Source: Hydrogenophilales bacterium (GTDB lineage Bacteria > Pseudomonadota > Gammaproteobacteria > Burkholderiales > Thiobacteraceae). Taken from it: a DNA stretch of 64,000 nucleotides. This document shows, piece after piece, positions 30,333 to 41,978 of this stretch (its first letter is position 1; each line of letters opens with the position of its first letter). The stretch lies in assembly GCA_016235775.1 (NCBI GenBank), contig JACRIU010000008.1, positions 1-64,000 on the forward strand, in the 5' to 3' direction. Under the pieces are notes generated by a model that was not told the origin of the DNA, searched no databases, and saw only the letters and a program-made list of their open reading frames with translations. The position numbers and the translations under genes are program-made.

Positions 30333-31595
30333 ATGCAAATTCATCGACTAATTCTCGCTTTCATATTTCAGACATTTATCTGTCAGTTTGCTTGGTCTAG
30401 CGAAAGCGAGATTGGCCTCGTGATTCTCAGCGCCCCTGGCGAACCAATAAGTAGTGCAGATGGAAAGGCGCTTACTCGTAAGGCACTGAAAAAACAAGCG
30501 TGGCATTCTATTCTGCTCGACGGTTCAGACTTGGTTGTCGATCGGGCTCTGGAGACTAGAGCCCCTGACTGGTTAATTGCCACAGGAAAGTTATTCGAAG
30601 ACTTGGCTCGTCTTAAAGGCAATTCCTTTAAATCGGATGGGCTTACCCTCGCGTTACCCAAGAATGCCCTTTTCGCTTTGCGCATAACAAACGACAACGA
30701 TGAGCCACTTCATTTCAAACCGGGGAGATATCCGTCGCTAGTAACCACAGGACAATTTTTGCTTGAAGGGTGGGAAACTGCAGTTTCCATTAATGGAGCG
30801 ACTTGGACCGTTTCGGCGAAGTATGAAAAGCGGCCTGATGGTGTCTTGCTCGCGGGCTCAATGTCCCTGCTTGCCATTGATTCAAGTGGCCAAGGAACTG
30901 TACTTGTCCCGTCCGCGAGTGGTATGGCTTTTTTGCGTCAAGAGATATTATGGCTCGGCGATCTAAATAGTGACTCAAAACCCGATTTAATTTTGAGGCG
31001 CTTATGGGTCACTGGTGAAATCGAATACGTCCTAGTGGTTGGCTCCACACTGAGTTCTGTATATGTGGACACAGATAACCCCTATCGAGCATTCTCTTCG
31101 GGGGTGGAAGAATCGTTCAGCATATCGCGGCACATAAATCAGCAAGTTCCACTACCCAAGGGGCGCTTCGGAAAGAGCGCTTTCGCAATTTCTGAGGAGG
31201 TTTGGAATAGGGCTCTTGGTAGTGCCGATCAGAAGCTACCAAGATTGATTGCTGACCGCCAACTAAAGATTGGCGATGAAAACATTCGCTTCACCTTCGA
31301 ATATTTGCCACGCTCAGACTCTCAGGAAATATCTTCTTTGAGCAACGCTTTTGTTTGGGGTGGGCCGGTGCTGGTTAAGGTTCACTTTCGGAACAAGACC
31401 CAAGTCCTAATGCAGGCACCAAGTCTTGATGGCGGACCGTTTAGAGTCCAGGTTGACAAAATTAACGGGGAGCCTGCGATTGAGATTTCCTTTTCGCCAC
31501 ATTACAACAATAGTTTTACCAACTACTGGATATGGGCCCCATCTCAAGATGGACGATTTTTTCGACTTTTTATACTTCATTCTCAAGGTTGCTGA
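30333..31595 (+). CDS. Secreted hypothetical protein with FG-GAP-like DxNxDxxxD motif
   Basis: Signal peptide MQIHRLILAFIFQTFICQFAWSSES; LGDLNSDSKPDLILRR. Confidence 0.7.
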   Translation: MQIHRLILAFIFQTFICQFAWSSESEIGLVILSAPGEPISSADGKALTRKALKKQAWHSILLDGSDLVVDRALETRAPDWLIATGKLFEDLARLKGNSFKSDGLTLALPKNALFALRITNDNDEPLHFKPGRYPSLVTTGQFLLEGWETAVSINGATWTVSAKYEKRPDGVLLAGSMSLLAIDSSGQGTVLVPSASGMAFLRQEILWLGDLNSDSKPDLILRRLWVTGEIEYVLVVGSTLSSVYVDTDNPYRAFSSGVEESFSISRHINQQVPLPKGRFGKSAFAISEEVWNRALGSADQKLPRLIADRQLKIGDENIRFTFEYLPRSDSQEISSLSNAFVWGGPVLVKVHFRNKTQVLMQAPSLDGGPFRVQVDKINGEPAIEISFSPHYNNSFTNYWIWAPSQDGRFFRLFILHSQGC

Positions 31596-31671
31596 GGTCA
31601 GACACGATTTTCGTACGCTGAATCGCAGGTCGCCGATTTTGCCGAAGAAGGGCCGGGCGTAAGCAGCAGCG

Positions 31672-32097
31672 TTAAGCGGTAGCCAATTCTTTTTTCTTTT
31701 TCGGTCGGACGCCAAGCTTGCCGTTCTCGCGAGCTGCGGCCGTCTTGGCTTCGCTCTTGGTTGCGCCGCCTATCTTTCCGATCTGTGCGGCGATCCAGCG
31801 TTTAGATCCGAGGAAGCCTTCGAGCAAAGCCGGGATATAGATGTCTGCATCGAGGCGCGGGAAATGGATGCCCAAGCCAGAAGGGCTAATTTCAGCATCC
31901 GCGAGATCGGCTGGATGCGCGTGTTCCAGCCCCTGTGCATGTTTCGGCGAGAACGCGAGCTCTAGGCCGGTAGCCAGAGTGATGACGACGCGCGATACGC
32001 GCCGGTCGTAGCGAACCGAAACTGCGGTTGGGAATGCCGCTTTCTTCTCCGCACCGCGACGGTTCGCGGCTTTGATTTCTTTATCAGTAACCGTCAT
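31672..32097 (-). CDS. DUF2442-like protein
   Basis: VSRVVITLATGLELAFSPKHAQGLEHAHPADLADAEISPSGLGIHFPRLDADIYIPALLEGFLGSKRW. Confidence 0.75.
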   Translation of the reverse strand: MTVTDKEIKAANRRGAEKKAAFPTAVSVRYDRRVSRVVITLATGLELAFSPKHAQGLEHAHPADLADAEISPSGLGIHFPRLDADIYIPALLEGFLGSKRWIAAQIGKIGGATKSEAKTAAARENGKLGVRPKKKKELATA

Positions 32098-32128
32098 CGC
32101 GGGTGCCAGGATTTGGTTGTTGAGGTAT

Positions 32129-32764
32129 TCATTTGCTCTGCCGAATCAGTCTTTTGGCCTTAGCTGCTTTCGGCTTGGCTGGTTTCTCCTCCTGCGTCAC
32201 AAATCCGATGGGGCGTTTAGCAGGTGCAGCTGGTGGCGTCATCAACTCTCGAATCGCATCGAACACCTGCTTCAACTGTGCGCGGGTATTGCGCGCGAAA
32301 GTATCGTGCTGCAAGGCCAGCCCCTCGGTCGTTTGCTCAAGATCATCCAGGCGCTTGGCCAGCTCCTTGTGCGAGGCAAGTACCTCGCGCAGACGGACAA
32401 AGGCGCGCACCACATAGACCGACGCCTCGGTTGCTTGTGGGCTATTTAGAATCGTCGCCGCCATGATCGCGCCATGCTCGGTAAAAACGTAGGGGAGATA
32501 TTTGCGGTGTTGTCCACGCCCATGCTTTAAGGTCGCAAATTGCGACCTTAAAGCGGCGAACTCTTCTTCCGTAAGCTGGAACATGAAATCGGATGGGAAC
32601 CGCTCCAGGTTGCGTTTGACCTGCTCATTGAAACGCTTGGTGGTCACGCCATAGAGCTCGGCTAGATCGGTGTCGATCATCACCTTCATTCCACGCATCA
32701 TCAGAATGCGCGAGGTAATGGTTTCGGTGGGCTGCGATGCTAATGGTCGTTTAGTGCTGGTCAC
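32129..32764 (-). CDS. ORF6N domain protein
   Basis: ITSRILMMRGMKVMIDTDLAELYGVTTKRFNEQVKRNLERFPSDFMFQLTEEEF...KYLPYVFTEHG; GTG start assumed at 32764. Confidence 0.85.
   Translation of the reverse strand: MTSTKRPLASQPTETITSRILMMRGMKVMIDTDLAELYGVTTKRFNEQVKRNLERFPSDFMFQLTEEEFAALRSQFATLKHGRGQHRKYLPYVFTEHGAIMAATILNSPQATEASVYVVRAFVRLREVLASHKELAKRLDDLEQTTEGLALQHDTFARNTRAQLKQVFDAIRELMTPPAAPAKRPIGFVTQEEKPAKPKAAKAKRLIRQSK
32524..32554. repeat. Near-perfect 31-nt palindrome inside the ORF6N gene
   Basis: GCTTTAAGGTCGCAA-A-TTGCGACCTTAAAGC: 15-bp arms, 1-nt centre. Confidence 0.95.
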
Positions 32765-32833
32765 GGTGAAGTCCTTGCCGATGGTTGCGGCTTGCTCAGT
32801 GCCTTGAATATGATTGCAGCGCAGAGCCCCCAA

Positions 32834-34114
32834 CTACCCCTCATACACCCCATGTCCCGCCATCAAGGTGTAGCGCACCTTGCCCAGCATTTCGTAACCC
32901 AGGAAGGGGGTGTTCTTGCCTTGGCTTTTCAGCGCCTTTGCTTCGACGCGCCAAGGTGCGGCGGGATCGAAGATGCAGACATCGGCGGTCTGGCCTAAGC
33001 CTAAGTGACCGTTGTTCAAACCTAAGATGCGCGCCGGTTCGCTGGTGATTTTGGCGAGGGCGTCGAGCAGCGGCACTTTTTGTTCGGTGGCCCATTTCAG
33101 GGTGAGTGGCAGCAGGAGTTCCAAGCCGGTCGCACCGGTTTCCGCTTCGGCGAAGGGGACTTGTTTCGCGTCTTCATCCACTGGGGTGTGGTCGGAGCAC
33201 AGGGCATCGATGGCGCCGTCACTCAGTGCGGCGCGTAGGGCATCGCGGTCGCGCTGATCGCGCAGCGGGGGCATCAGGTTGGCATTGGCGTCGAAATAGC
33301 CGATGTCCCGGTCGCACAAATGCGCGTGGTTGATCGAGATGTCGCAGGTGACGGGCAACCCTTCCGCTTTGGCCTGACGGATGAGTGCCACGCCATCGCG
33401 GCTGGAGAGGCGGCAGATGTGCACGCGCGCACCGGTTTCTCGCATGAGATACAAAATGGTGGAGAGCGCGATAGTTTCGGCGCAGGCGGGAATCGCCGCC
33501 AACCCTAAGCGGGTTGCGACTTCGCCGTCGTGCGCGACGCCGCCTTCGGCCAAGAAGGTGTCTTGCGGCCGCAGCCACACGGTGAAGCCGAAAGTCGCGG
33601 CGTATTCCATGGCGCGCATCAAGAGCGTGGTGTCGATCAGCGGCGCATCGGCGTGCGAGAAGCCGATGCAGCCTGCGTCGTGCAGCTCCGCCATTTCGGT
33701 GAGCACTTTGCCGGCCAAGCCTTGGGTGAGTGCGCCGAGCGGATAGACGTGCGCCTGATTCAAACTCTTGGCGCGGTGTTTGAGCATTTCCACCAAGCCC
33801 GGTTCGTCCAGCACCGGGTCGGTGTCGGGCGGGCAGACGAGGCTGGTGACGCCGCCCGCGACCGCTGCGTCCATTTCCGATTCGAGCGTGGCGCGGTACT
33901 CAAAGCCCGGTTCACGTAGCCGTGCGGCGAGATCGATCAAGCCGGGGCAGACGATTAGATTCTTCGCATCGATTTCGCGGTTGGCGTGAAAGGCATCCGG
34001 CGCTTTGCTGATACTCACCACTTTGCCAGCGGCAATATAGAGATCGGCAACCCGGTCGATTTTGTTTTTCGGGTCGATCAGTCGGCCATTTTTGATATGT
34101 ATTTTCATGTTCAA
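32834..34114 (-). CDS. pyrC': Dihydroorotase-like protein lacking the HxH metal motif (PyrC'/PyrX type)
   Basis: [14 protein letters not shown] where catalytic enzymes have D-x-H-x-H-x-R; downstream of and overlapping pyrB. Confidence 0.85.
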   Translation of the reverse strand: MNMKIHIKNGRLIDPKNKIDRVADLYIAAGKVVSISKAPDAFHANREIDAKNLIVCPGLIDLAARLREPGFEYRATLESEMDAAVAGGVTSLVCPPDTDPVLDEPGLVEMLKHRAKSLNQAHVYPLGALTQGLAGKVLTEMAELHDAGCIGFSHADAPLIDTTLLMRAMEYAATFGFTVWLRPQDTFLAEGGVAHDGEVATRLGLAAIPACAETIALSTILYLMRETGARVHICRLSSRDGVALIRQAKAEGLPVTCDISINHAHLCDRDIGYFDANANLMPPLRDQRDRDALRAALSDGAIDALCSDHTPVDEDAKQVPFAEAETGATGLELLLPLTLKWATEQKVPLLDALAKITSEPARILGLNNGHLGLGQTADVCIFDPAAPWRVEAKALKSQGKNTPFLGYEMLGKVRYTLMAGHGVYEG

Positions 34115-35061
34115 GCCCCCGCCAACATGCTCATCACCGCCATGCGCACCGCGATGCCGAAAGTGACTTGCGGCAGGATCACGGCTTGGCCGCCATCCGC
34201 CACCGAGGAATCGATCTCCACCCCGCGGTTCATCGGGCCGGGGTGCATCACGATGGCGTCGGGCTTGGCGAGTTTGAGCTTGTCGGCAGTCAGCCCGTAG
34301 TATTTGAAATATTCCTGCGCGCTGGGCAGGAATGGCCCGCTCATGCGCTCGTTTTGCAGGCGCAGCATCATCACCACGTCCACGTCTTTCAGCCCCGCCT
34401 GCATGTCATTGAACACATGCACGCCAAGGGATTCGACGCCTTTTGGCAGCAGGGTGCGCGGTGCGATCACGCGTACTTCCGGCACGCCGAGCGTGGTCAG
34501 TGCGTGGATTTCGGAGCGGGCGACACGCGAGTGCATCACGTCGCCGACCACCGCCACGCGCAGTTGGGTGAAGTCCTTTTTGAAGCGGCGGATGGTGAAC
34601 ATGTCCAACAAGCCTTGCGTCGGGTGCGCGTGCCGCCCATCGCCGGCATTCACGACATGGATGTGCGGTGCGACATGGCGCGCGATGAAATGCGCCGCGC
34701 CGGACTGCGCATGGCGCACCACGAACATGTCGGCGCCCATGGCCGAGAGGTTGTCCACCGTGTCGAGCAGGGTCTCGCCCTTGGATTGGGAGGAGGCGCT
34801 GACGTTGAGATTCACCACGTCGGCCGAGAGGCGCTTGGCGGCGATCTCGAACGTGGTGCGGGTGCGGGTCGAGGCTTCGAAGAACAGGTTGAATATCGAT
34901 TTGCCGCGCAGCAGCGGGACTTTTTTCACTTCGCGCTCGCCCACGCTGACAAAGGATTCGGCGGTGTCGAGAATGGAATGAATGAGCTTGGCGGATAAGC
35001 CTTCGATGGTGAGCAGGTGGCGCAGTGCGCCGGTGTCGGTGAGTTGCGGGTTCGGGGTCAT
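34111..35061 (-). CDS. pyrB: Aspartate carbamoyltransferase catalytic subunit
   Basis: [49 protein letters not shown]. Confidence 0.97.
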   Translation of the reverse strand: MTPNPQLTDTGALRHLLTIEGLSAKLIHSILDTAESFVSVGEREVKKVPLLRGKSIFNLFFEASTRTRTTFEIAAKRLSADVVNLNVSASSQSKGETLLDTVDNLSAMGADMFVVRHAQSGAAHFIARHVAPHIHVVNAGDGRHAHPTQGLLDMFTIRRFKKDFTQLRVAVVGDVMHSRVARSEIHALTTLGVPEVRVIAPRTLLPKGVESLGVHVFNDMQAGLKDVDVVMMLRLQNERMSGPFLPSAQEYFKYYGLTADKLKLAKPDAIVMHPGPMNRGVEIDSSVADGGQAVILPQVTFGIAVRMAVMSMLAGA

Positions 35062-35564
35062 CAACGTTGGTGCAGGCTCAAGGTCAGTTTGTTGTTCGGG
35101 TCCAGCGTGAGTTGGATATTTTGCTTCTCGGTCAGATCGAGGCGCGCGCCCACCATGTCCGCCGCGATCGGCAGCTCGCGCCCGCCGCGATCGATCAGCA
35201 CCGCGAGTTCGATCGACGCCGGGCGGCCGTAGTCATACAGCTCGTTCATCGCCGCGCGGATGGTGCGCCCGGTGTGCAGCACATCGTCGATCAGGATTAC
35301 GTGCGCGTCTTCAATTTCGAAGGGGATATCCGATGGCGCAACCTGCGGGTGCAGGCCGATACGGCTGAAATCGTCGCGATAGAACGAAATATCCAGCGTG
35401 CCCAGCGGCAGCTTGCCGCCAAGTTGTTGCTGTATTTTTTCCGCGATCCAGGCGCCGCCGGTGTGGATGCCGACCAAGACGCTGTTCGCGCGCAGCCGCG
35501 GCTTGATCGCAAGGGCGAGTTCCTGTGTCAGTTGTTCGGGGTCAGGGAGTGTCATATTGGTCAA
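35061..35564 (-). CDS. pyrR: PyrR bifunctional regulator / uracil phosphoribosyltransferase
   Basis: [40 protein letters not shown]; operon with pyrB. Confidence 0.95.
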   Translation of the reverse strand: MTNMTLPDPEQLTQELALAIKPRLRANSVLVGIHTGGAWIAEKIQQQLGGKLPLGTLDISFYRDDFSRIGLHPQVAPSDIPFEIEDAHVILIDDVLHTGRTIRAAMNELYDYGRPASIELAVLIDRGGRELPIAADMVGARLDLTEKQNIQLTLDPNNKLTLSLHQR

Positions 35565-36021
35565 AGTAAGCTTGCAGAATGCGCTGCGCCGCGAGTTGAT
35601 CGATCAGGTGTTTGTCCTCTTGCCCGCCCCGGCCCATGCCGGCGAGCATCGATTCTGCTTCTGCTGACGTGAGGCGCTCATCCACCAATTCGGTTTCGAG
35701 ATTAAAGCGGCCTTGCAGTTGGCGCGCGAAGCGGCGGCATTGTTCGGTCATTTCATGTTCGGCGCCGTCCAGGTGCAGGGGCAGGCCCACGATCAGGCGC
35801 ACCGGTTGCCATTCCTGGATCAGTTTCGCAATGGCTTGAAACCGGGCGTCGGCTTGCCCGCTGATCGTGGTGAGCGGGTGCGCCATTTTCAGTTCCAGCT
35901 CGCCCATCGCGACGCCGATGCGCTTTTTGCCGAAGTCGAAAGCGAGGATGGTGCCGTGCGAGGTGTGGGGGGAGTGGCGAGGAGAACGGGGCGTCATGGT
36001 CATCTCACGCATGCCCCACAT
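35542..36021 (-). CDS. ruvX: Holliday junction resolvase-like YqgF/RuvX
   Basis: [39 protein letters not shown]; start uncertain. Confidence 0.93.
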   Translation of the reverse strand: MWGMREMTMTPRSPRHSPHTSHGTILAFDFGKKRIGVAMGELELKMAHPLTTISGQADARFQAIAKLIQEWQPVRLIVGLPLHLDGAEHEMTEQCRRFARQLQGRFNLETELVDERLTSAEAESMLAGMGRGGQEDKHLIDQLAAQRILQAYFDQYDTP

Positions 36022-36565
36022 CCTCCGACAGATTCATGGTGTCGATGCCGAGCAGGTGCAGCGCCGCGTCGAAGCGCGCCTCGACCGGGATATCAAAAAT
36101 CAGGCTGGTGTCGGCCGCCACGCTGAGCCAGGCATTGAGCGAGATCTCGTGCTCCAGTTGCCCCGGCGCCCAGCCGGCATAGCCCAGGGTCAGGAAAAAT
36201 TGATTCGGCCCGGCGCCTTCCGCCACGGCTTGCAGGATGTCTTTCGATGTCGTGAGGCCGATCTCGTCGCTGACTCGCAGCGTCGATTGCCATTCGCCCA
36301 GGGGCCGGTGCAGTACGAAACCGCGATCCATTTGCACCGGGCCGCCAAAGTGCACGGGCATATTGCCGATCTCGGGGTGGCCGAGCGGGACGTCGATTTG
36401 GTCGAGCAGGGTGGACAGGGTGAGGTCGATCGGGCGGTTGATCACAATGCCGAGCGCCCCTTGCTCGTTATGCTCACAGATGTAGGTGAGCGACTTGGAA
36501 AAATAGGGGTCCGCCATGTTGGGCATGGCAATCAGAAACTGATTCGTGAGGTTTACATTCTCCAT
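36005..36565 (-). CDS. YqgE/AlgH family protein (DUF179)
   Basis: [40 protein letters not shown]. Confidence 0.95.
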   Translation of the reverse strand: MENVNLTNQFLIAMPNMADPYFSKSLTYICEHNEQGALGIVINRPIDLTLSTLLDQIDVPLGHPEIGNMPVHFGGPVQMDRGFVLHRPLGEWQSTLRVSDEIGLTTSKDILQAVAEGAGPNQFFLTLGYAGWAPGQLEHEISLNAWLSVAADTSLIFDIPVEARFDAALHLLGIDTMNLSEDVGHA

Positions 36566-36659
36566 GGCGCGGCCATTTGTGGCATATTGTACCGGCCCGC
36601 CCGCCTCGGCACAAATCCCTGTTTTAGAAAGGGCTTGCGCGGCGCGTCATATACATTCA

Positions 36660-36896
36660 ATGGAGAGATCGATCGTGCAAAACGCACCGTATGAAGTTCA
36701 AGTAGAAGCCGGCAAGGAATATTGGTACTGCGCTTGCGGCAAGAGCAAAAATCAGCCCTGGTGCGATGGCTCGCATGAAGGCGGCGGCGTCGAGCCGATA
36801 TCGTTTGTGGCCGAGAAGACCGGCAGCGCCTGGCTGTGCGGCTGCCGCATGAGCGAGACCTTGCCGTTTTGCGACGGCACGCATAAGGAGCTGTAA
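36660..36896 (+). CDS. Tandem CDGSH-type iron-sulfur protein
   Basis: CACGKSKNQPWCDGSHEGG and CGCRMSETLPFCDGTHKEL. Confidence 0.93.
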   Translation: MERSIVQNAPYEVQVEAGKEYWYCACGKSKNQPWCDGSHEGGGVEPISFVAEKTGSAWLCGCRMSETLPFCDGTHKEL

Positions 36897-37069
36897 ACCG
36901 GGTGTTGAGCGCAGCGCGGGGGGCGATACGGGGTGAAATATCGCAGGATTAATTTGGGAAATATGCCTTTAGGTTTTAGAATGCTAGCCGTAATAACCCT
37001 GTACTGGCTCTTTACAGGGCAGAGCGATGGATTTATTACCTTGGCCCCAATCGATATTTAGGAGACAAA

Positions 37070-37501
37070 ATGAAATACTTACGACTGATGATTCTCGGCG
37101 CGGTTGCCGCATCCGCTTTATTCATGACCGGCTGTGCCCAGCAGCCCGCCAAGGAAGCAAAGCAGAAAGTCATTTTCCAAGTCAGCGATGCTGACCCGAA
37201 AAAATGGAATCTCGCGCTGAATAACGCGAAAAATGTGCAGGCCGACTTAGGCAAGGGAAATGCGGAAATCGAAATCGTTGCCTATGGCCCCGGTATTGGC
37301 ATGCTCAAGCTGGAATCCGAGGTGGGCACCCGCATCACGGAAGCGGCTGGTTCGGGGGTCAAAATCGTGGCTTGCGAGAATACGATGAAGGGCCAGAAGC
37401 TCACCAAGGACGATATGTTGGCCAACATCGGCTATGTCAAAGCCGGCGTGGTGGAATTGATGCAGAAACAGCAGGAAGGTTATTCCTACATTCGTCCCTG
37501 A
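37070..37501 (+). CDS. DsrE-family lipoprotein
   Basis: Lipobox FMTGCAQQ; KVIFQVSDADPKKWNLALNNAKNVQADLGKGNAEIEIVAYGPGI. Confidence 0.85.
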   Translation: MKYLRLMILGAVAASALFMTGCAQQPAKEAKQKVIFQVSDADPKKWNLALNNAKNVQADLGKGNAEIEIVAYGPGIGMLKLESEVGTRITEAAGSGVKIVACENTMKGQKLTKDDMLANIGYVKAGVVELMQKQQEGYSYIRP

Positions 37502-37522
37502 GTAACGCTGATTTTCATCCCG

Positions 37523-37556
37523 AATGGCGGCCCCATTTACATTTGGGGCCGCCATT
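37523..37556. terminator. Strong hairpin between convergent genes (possible bidirectional terminator)
   Basis: AATGGCGGCCCCA-8 nt-TGGGGCCGCCATT, 13-bp perfect stem; no clear U tract. Confidence 0.6.
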
Positions 37557-37557
37557 G

Positions 37558-39009
37558 TCATTTCACCGCCGCGAGAATTTCCGCCACGCAGCAGGTCAGC
37601 TTTTGCGCGTAATCGAGGTGCAAGAATTCATTCGGCCCATGCGCATTGGAATGCGGCCCCAGCACGCCGGTGATGACAAATTGCGCTTGCGGATAGTGCC
37701 GTCCCAGCAGGCTCATGAAGGGAATCGTTACTCCCTCGCCCAAGAATGCGGCGGCGCGATCAAAGTGGTGATGCGAGGCGCGCTCCAGGGCCGCGGCCAG
37801 CCAGGGTGCGAGTTCCGGCGCGCTCCAGCCGCTGGCGGCTTGCTCGATCTCGAATTTGACCGTCGCGCCATGCGGCGGGTCGCGCTCCAGGATTTGCTTG
37901 AGGGTGGCGGCGGCAGCGGGCGCATCCACCGTCGGCGGCAGGCGCAGCGAAAGCTTCAAGCCGGTATGCGGCCGCAGCACATTGCCCGCGCTCTTCAAGG
38001 GCGGCAGGCCATCGGCGCCGGTGACCGACAGCGTCGGGCGGCAGGCGCGGTTCAACACCAGTTGGGTGAGGTCGTCCTCGATCGGTCGCGTCGCGCCGTG
38101 AAAGGGGAATTTTTCATGCAGCATGCGGCCGAGAATTTGCGCCGCTTGCGCCGCCTGGCGCTCACGCTCTTCGGGAATGTCCGCGTGAAATTCCGGCGGC
38201 AGAATGTGCCCGCTGGTTTCGTCCTCGATGCGCGACAACAGTTGGCGTGCGATGCGGAAGGAAGAGGGCACGACGCCGCTGGCATCGCCCGAATGCACGC
38301 CTTCGGTGAGCACGTTCACGCTCAGCGCGCCGCCCACCATGCCGCGCAACGAAGCGGTGCTCCACAGCCGCGCATAATCGCCGCAGCCGGAATCGAGCGC
38401 GACCACCAAATCCGGCGTGCCGATGCGCGGGGACAGGGCTTGCATGTAGGCCGGCAAATCCGGGCTGCCCGATTCCTCGCTGGTTTCGATCAACACTACA
38501 CAGCGCGGGTGCGCCACATTTTGTGCTTGCAGCGCGGCAATGGCCGACAGCGCGGAAAAAATCGCATAGCCGTCATCCGCTCCGCCGCGCCCATACAGCT
38601 TGCCGTCCTCGATCACCGGCTGCCACGGGCCCAAGCCCTCGCGCCAACCGGTCATCTCCGGCTGCTTATCCAGGTGGCCATAAATCAGCACGGTTTTCGG
38701 CGCGGGGGTTTTGATATCGCGCTCCAGCAGCGGTGTAGGCAGCGGGGCGCCCGCAAAGGCGGGGATGTCGATCAAGATCGCCGGCGTCAGCCTGGGCAGC
38801 CGCACGACATCCAGCGCCATGCCCGCAATCGGCTGCCTGCGCGCCCAATCCACCGCCAACTCCACCGCGCGGTCGATATGGCCATGCGCATCCCAGTCCG
38901 GATCGAACAGCGGGGACTTGGCGGGAATGGCGATGTATTCGACGAGACGGGGGATGATGCTGTCGCGCCAGGCGGCGGCGATGTGCTGCGTGAGTTGTCG
39001 GGAATCCAT
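37558..39009 (-). CDS. M20 family dipeptidase
   Basis: VLIYGHLDKQPEMTGW; GRGGADDGYAIFSALSAIAALQ. Confidence 0.94.
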   Translation of the reverse strand: MDSRQLTQHIAAAWRDSIIPRLVEYIAIPAKSPLFDPDWDAHGHIDRAVELAVDWARRQPIAGMALDVVRLPRLTPAILIDIPAFAGAPLPTPLLERDIKTPAPKTVLIYGHLDKQPEMTGWREGLGPWQPVIEDGKLYGRGGADDGYAIFSALSAIAALQAQNVAHPRCVVLIETSEESGSPDLPAYMQALSPRIGTPDLVVALDSGCGDYARLWSTASLRGMVGGALSVNVLTEGVHSGDASGVVPSSFRIARQLLSRIEDETSGHILPPEFHADIPEERERQAAQAAQILGRMLHEKFPFHGATRPIEDDLTQLVLNRACRPTLSVTGADGLPPLKSAGNVLRPHTGLKLSLRLPPTVDAPAAAATLKQILERDPPHGATVKFEIEQAASGWSAPELAPWLAAALERASHHHFDRAAAFLGEGVTIPFMSLLGRHYPQAQFVITGVLGPHSNAHGPNEFLHLDYAQKLTCCVAEILAAVK

Positions 39010-39039
39010 GGGGGTTTAGTCTAAAAACCCCTAAAAAAA

Positions 39040-39249
39040 TCAGGCAGCAACAGGGTGGTAATGCAAGGCCAAGAGTTGATCGGTGCGCAGCGCGAGGCTG
39101 GCATAGGTACGGCCATCCTCATCGGTGAATTCCACTTCATAAACTTCAGGTGCGAGTAGTTCCACGACCGTGCCGACTTGGCCGCGAATCAGCTTATGCT
39201 CGGGCAGGTCATTGACTAAAGCCACTACATCCAAGAGTTGAATCGCCAT
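39040..39249 (-). CDS. DUF4926-like small protein
   Basis: LLDVVALVNDLPEHKLIRGQVGTVVELLAPEVYEVEFTDEDGRTYASLALRTDQLL. Confidence 0.75.
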   Translation of the reverse strand: MAIQLLDVVALVNDLPEHKLIRGQVGTVVELLAPEVYEVEFTDEDGRTYASLALRTDQLLALHYHPVAA

Positions 39250-39268
39250 AATTTTTCCAATACTACGC

Positions 39269-40863
<1,595 letters not shown>

Positions 40864-40874
40864 TTATTTTTCCA

Positions 40875-40942
40875 CCACGGAGTACACGGAGGGCACAGAG
40901 TTTTTGGGTATTAAAACTCCGCGTTTTCCGTGTACTCCATGG
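40875..40942. repeat. CACGGAG/CACAGAG inverted element, short-loop copy F
   Basis: Arm 40875-40900 (CACGGAG,CACGGAG,CACAGAG; 9-nt period), 16-nt interior, diverged arm 40917-40942. Confidence 0.85.
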
Positions 40943-40958
40943 TTCAAAAGTGATTTTC

Positions 40959-41195
40959 CTAACGCTTCGCCCAATCCTCGGGCGAAAAGGTTTTCATCGA
41001 CAGCGCATGGATTTCCTCGCGCATGCGGTCGCCCAGGACGCGGTAAACGATTTGATGCTGCTGCACCATGTTTTTGCCGCTGAATTCGGGGCTGACGATC
41101 ACCGCGTCGAAATGGCGGCCATCGCCGCTCACTTCGATGTGCTCGCATTTCAGGCCGGTGGTGATGTAGTGCTGAACTTGCTCGGGGGTAAGCAT
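40959..41195 (-). CDS. ibaG: BolA/IbaG family protein
   Basis: LKCEHIEVSGDGRHFDAVIVSPEFSGKNMVQQHQIVYRVLGDRMREEIHALSMKTFSPEDW; next to murA. Confidence 0.93.
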   Translation of the reverse strand: MLTPEQVQHYITTGLKCEHIEVSGDGRHFDAVIVSPEFSGKNMVQQHQIVYRVLGDRMREEIHALSMKTFSPEDWAKR

Positions 41196-41203
41196 GGGGC
41201 GCC

Positions 41204-41959
41204 TCAATAACGTAATTTGTAGCCGGATTTAAGAAGTTGCAGCGTGGCCCATGATAAGACCAAACCGCAAGCCAGGACAACGCCGAGGCTCACACTGGGC
41301 GCAACATCGGACACACCGAAAAATCCGTAGCGGAAGCCATCGATCATGTAGAAGAAGGGGTTGAAGTGCGAGATCGTCTGCCAGAATTCCGGCAGGGAAT
41401 GAATGGAGTAGAACACACCGGACAGAAAAGTCAGCGGCACGATGATGAAATTCTGAAACCCCGCCAGTTGATCGAATTGGTTGGCCCAAATGCCGGCGAT
41501 CACGCCCAGGATGCCGAGGATGGCGCTGCCGAAAAACGCAAAAGCGAAGGCCCACAGGGGATGCTGCAACGGCACTTCGGTAAACCACATCGCCACCAGA
41601 AACACGCCTGCGCCCACTACCATGCCGCGCACCATCGCCGCCGCCACGTAAGCCAGAAAAAATTCCCAGTACGCTATCGGCGGCAGCAGCACGAACACGA
41701 TGTTGTCCGTCACTTTGGATTGAATCAGGCTGGACGAGCTGTTGGCAAAGGCGTTTTGCAGCACCGACATCATCACCAGCCCGGGAATCAAGAACGCGGT
41801 ATAGGACACGCCGGGATAGACCTGCACGTGCTCGGACAAGACATGAGAAAAGATCAGCAGATACAACAGCGCCGTAATGATCGGCGCCATCACGGTTTGC
41901 AGGATGACCTTATGGAAGCGCAGGACTTCTTTGTAGAACAGGGTGGCTAAGCTGGTCAT
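41204..41959 (-). CDS. ABC-2 type transporter permease
   Basis: MTSLATLFYKEVLRFHKVILQTVMAPIITALLYLLIF...VPLTFLSGVFYSIHSLPEFWQTISHFNPFFYMIDGFRYGFFG. Confidence 0.93.
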   Translation of the reverse strand: MTSLATLFYKEVLRFHKVILQTVMAPIITALLYLLIFSHVLSEHVQVYPGVSYTAFLIPGLVMMSVLQNAFANSSSSLIQSKVTDNIVFVLLPPIAYWEFFLAYVAAAMVRGMVVGAGVFLVAMWFTEVPLQHPLWAFAFAFFGSAILGILGVIAGIWANQFDQLAGFQNFIIVPLTFLSGVFYSIHSLPEFWQTISHFNPFFYMIDGFRYGFFGVSDVAPSVSLGVVLACGLVLSWATLQLLKSGYKLRY

Positions 41960-41978
41960 GATGAATATAAAAAATTTG

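Noticed and set aside
36900-37069. Leader of the DsrE lipoprotein as a riboswitch
   Set aside because: Only a small CCCTGTA...TACAGGG hairpin is visible; no known riboswitch core recognised.
37372-39024. 550-aa plus-strand ORF antisense to the M20 peptidase
   Set aside because: The opposite frame encodes a clear M20 peptidase; the antisense translation is Arg/His/Gln-rich with no family signature, typical of high-GC shadow ORFs.
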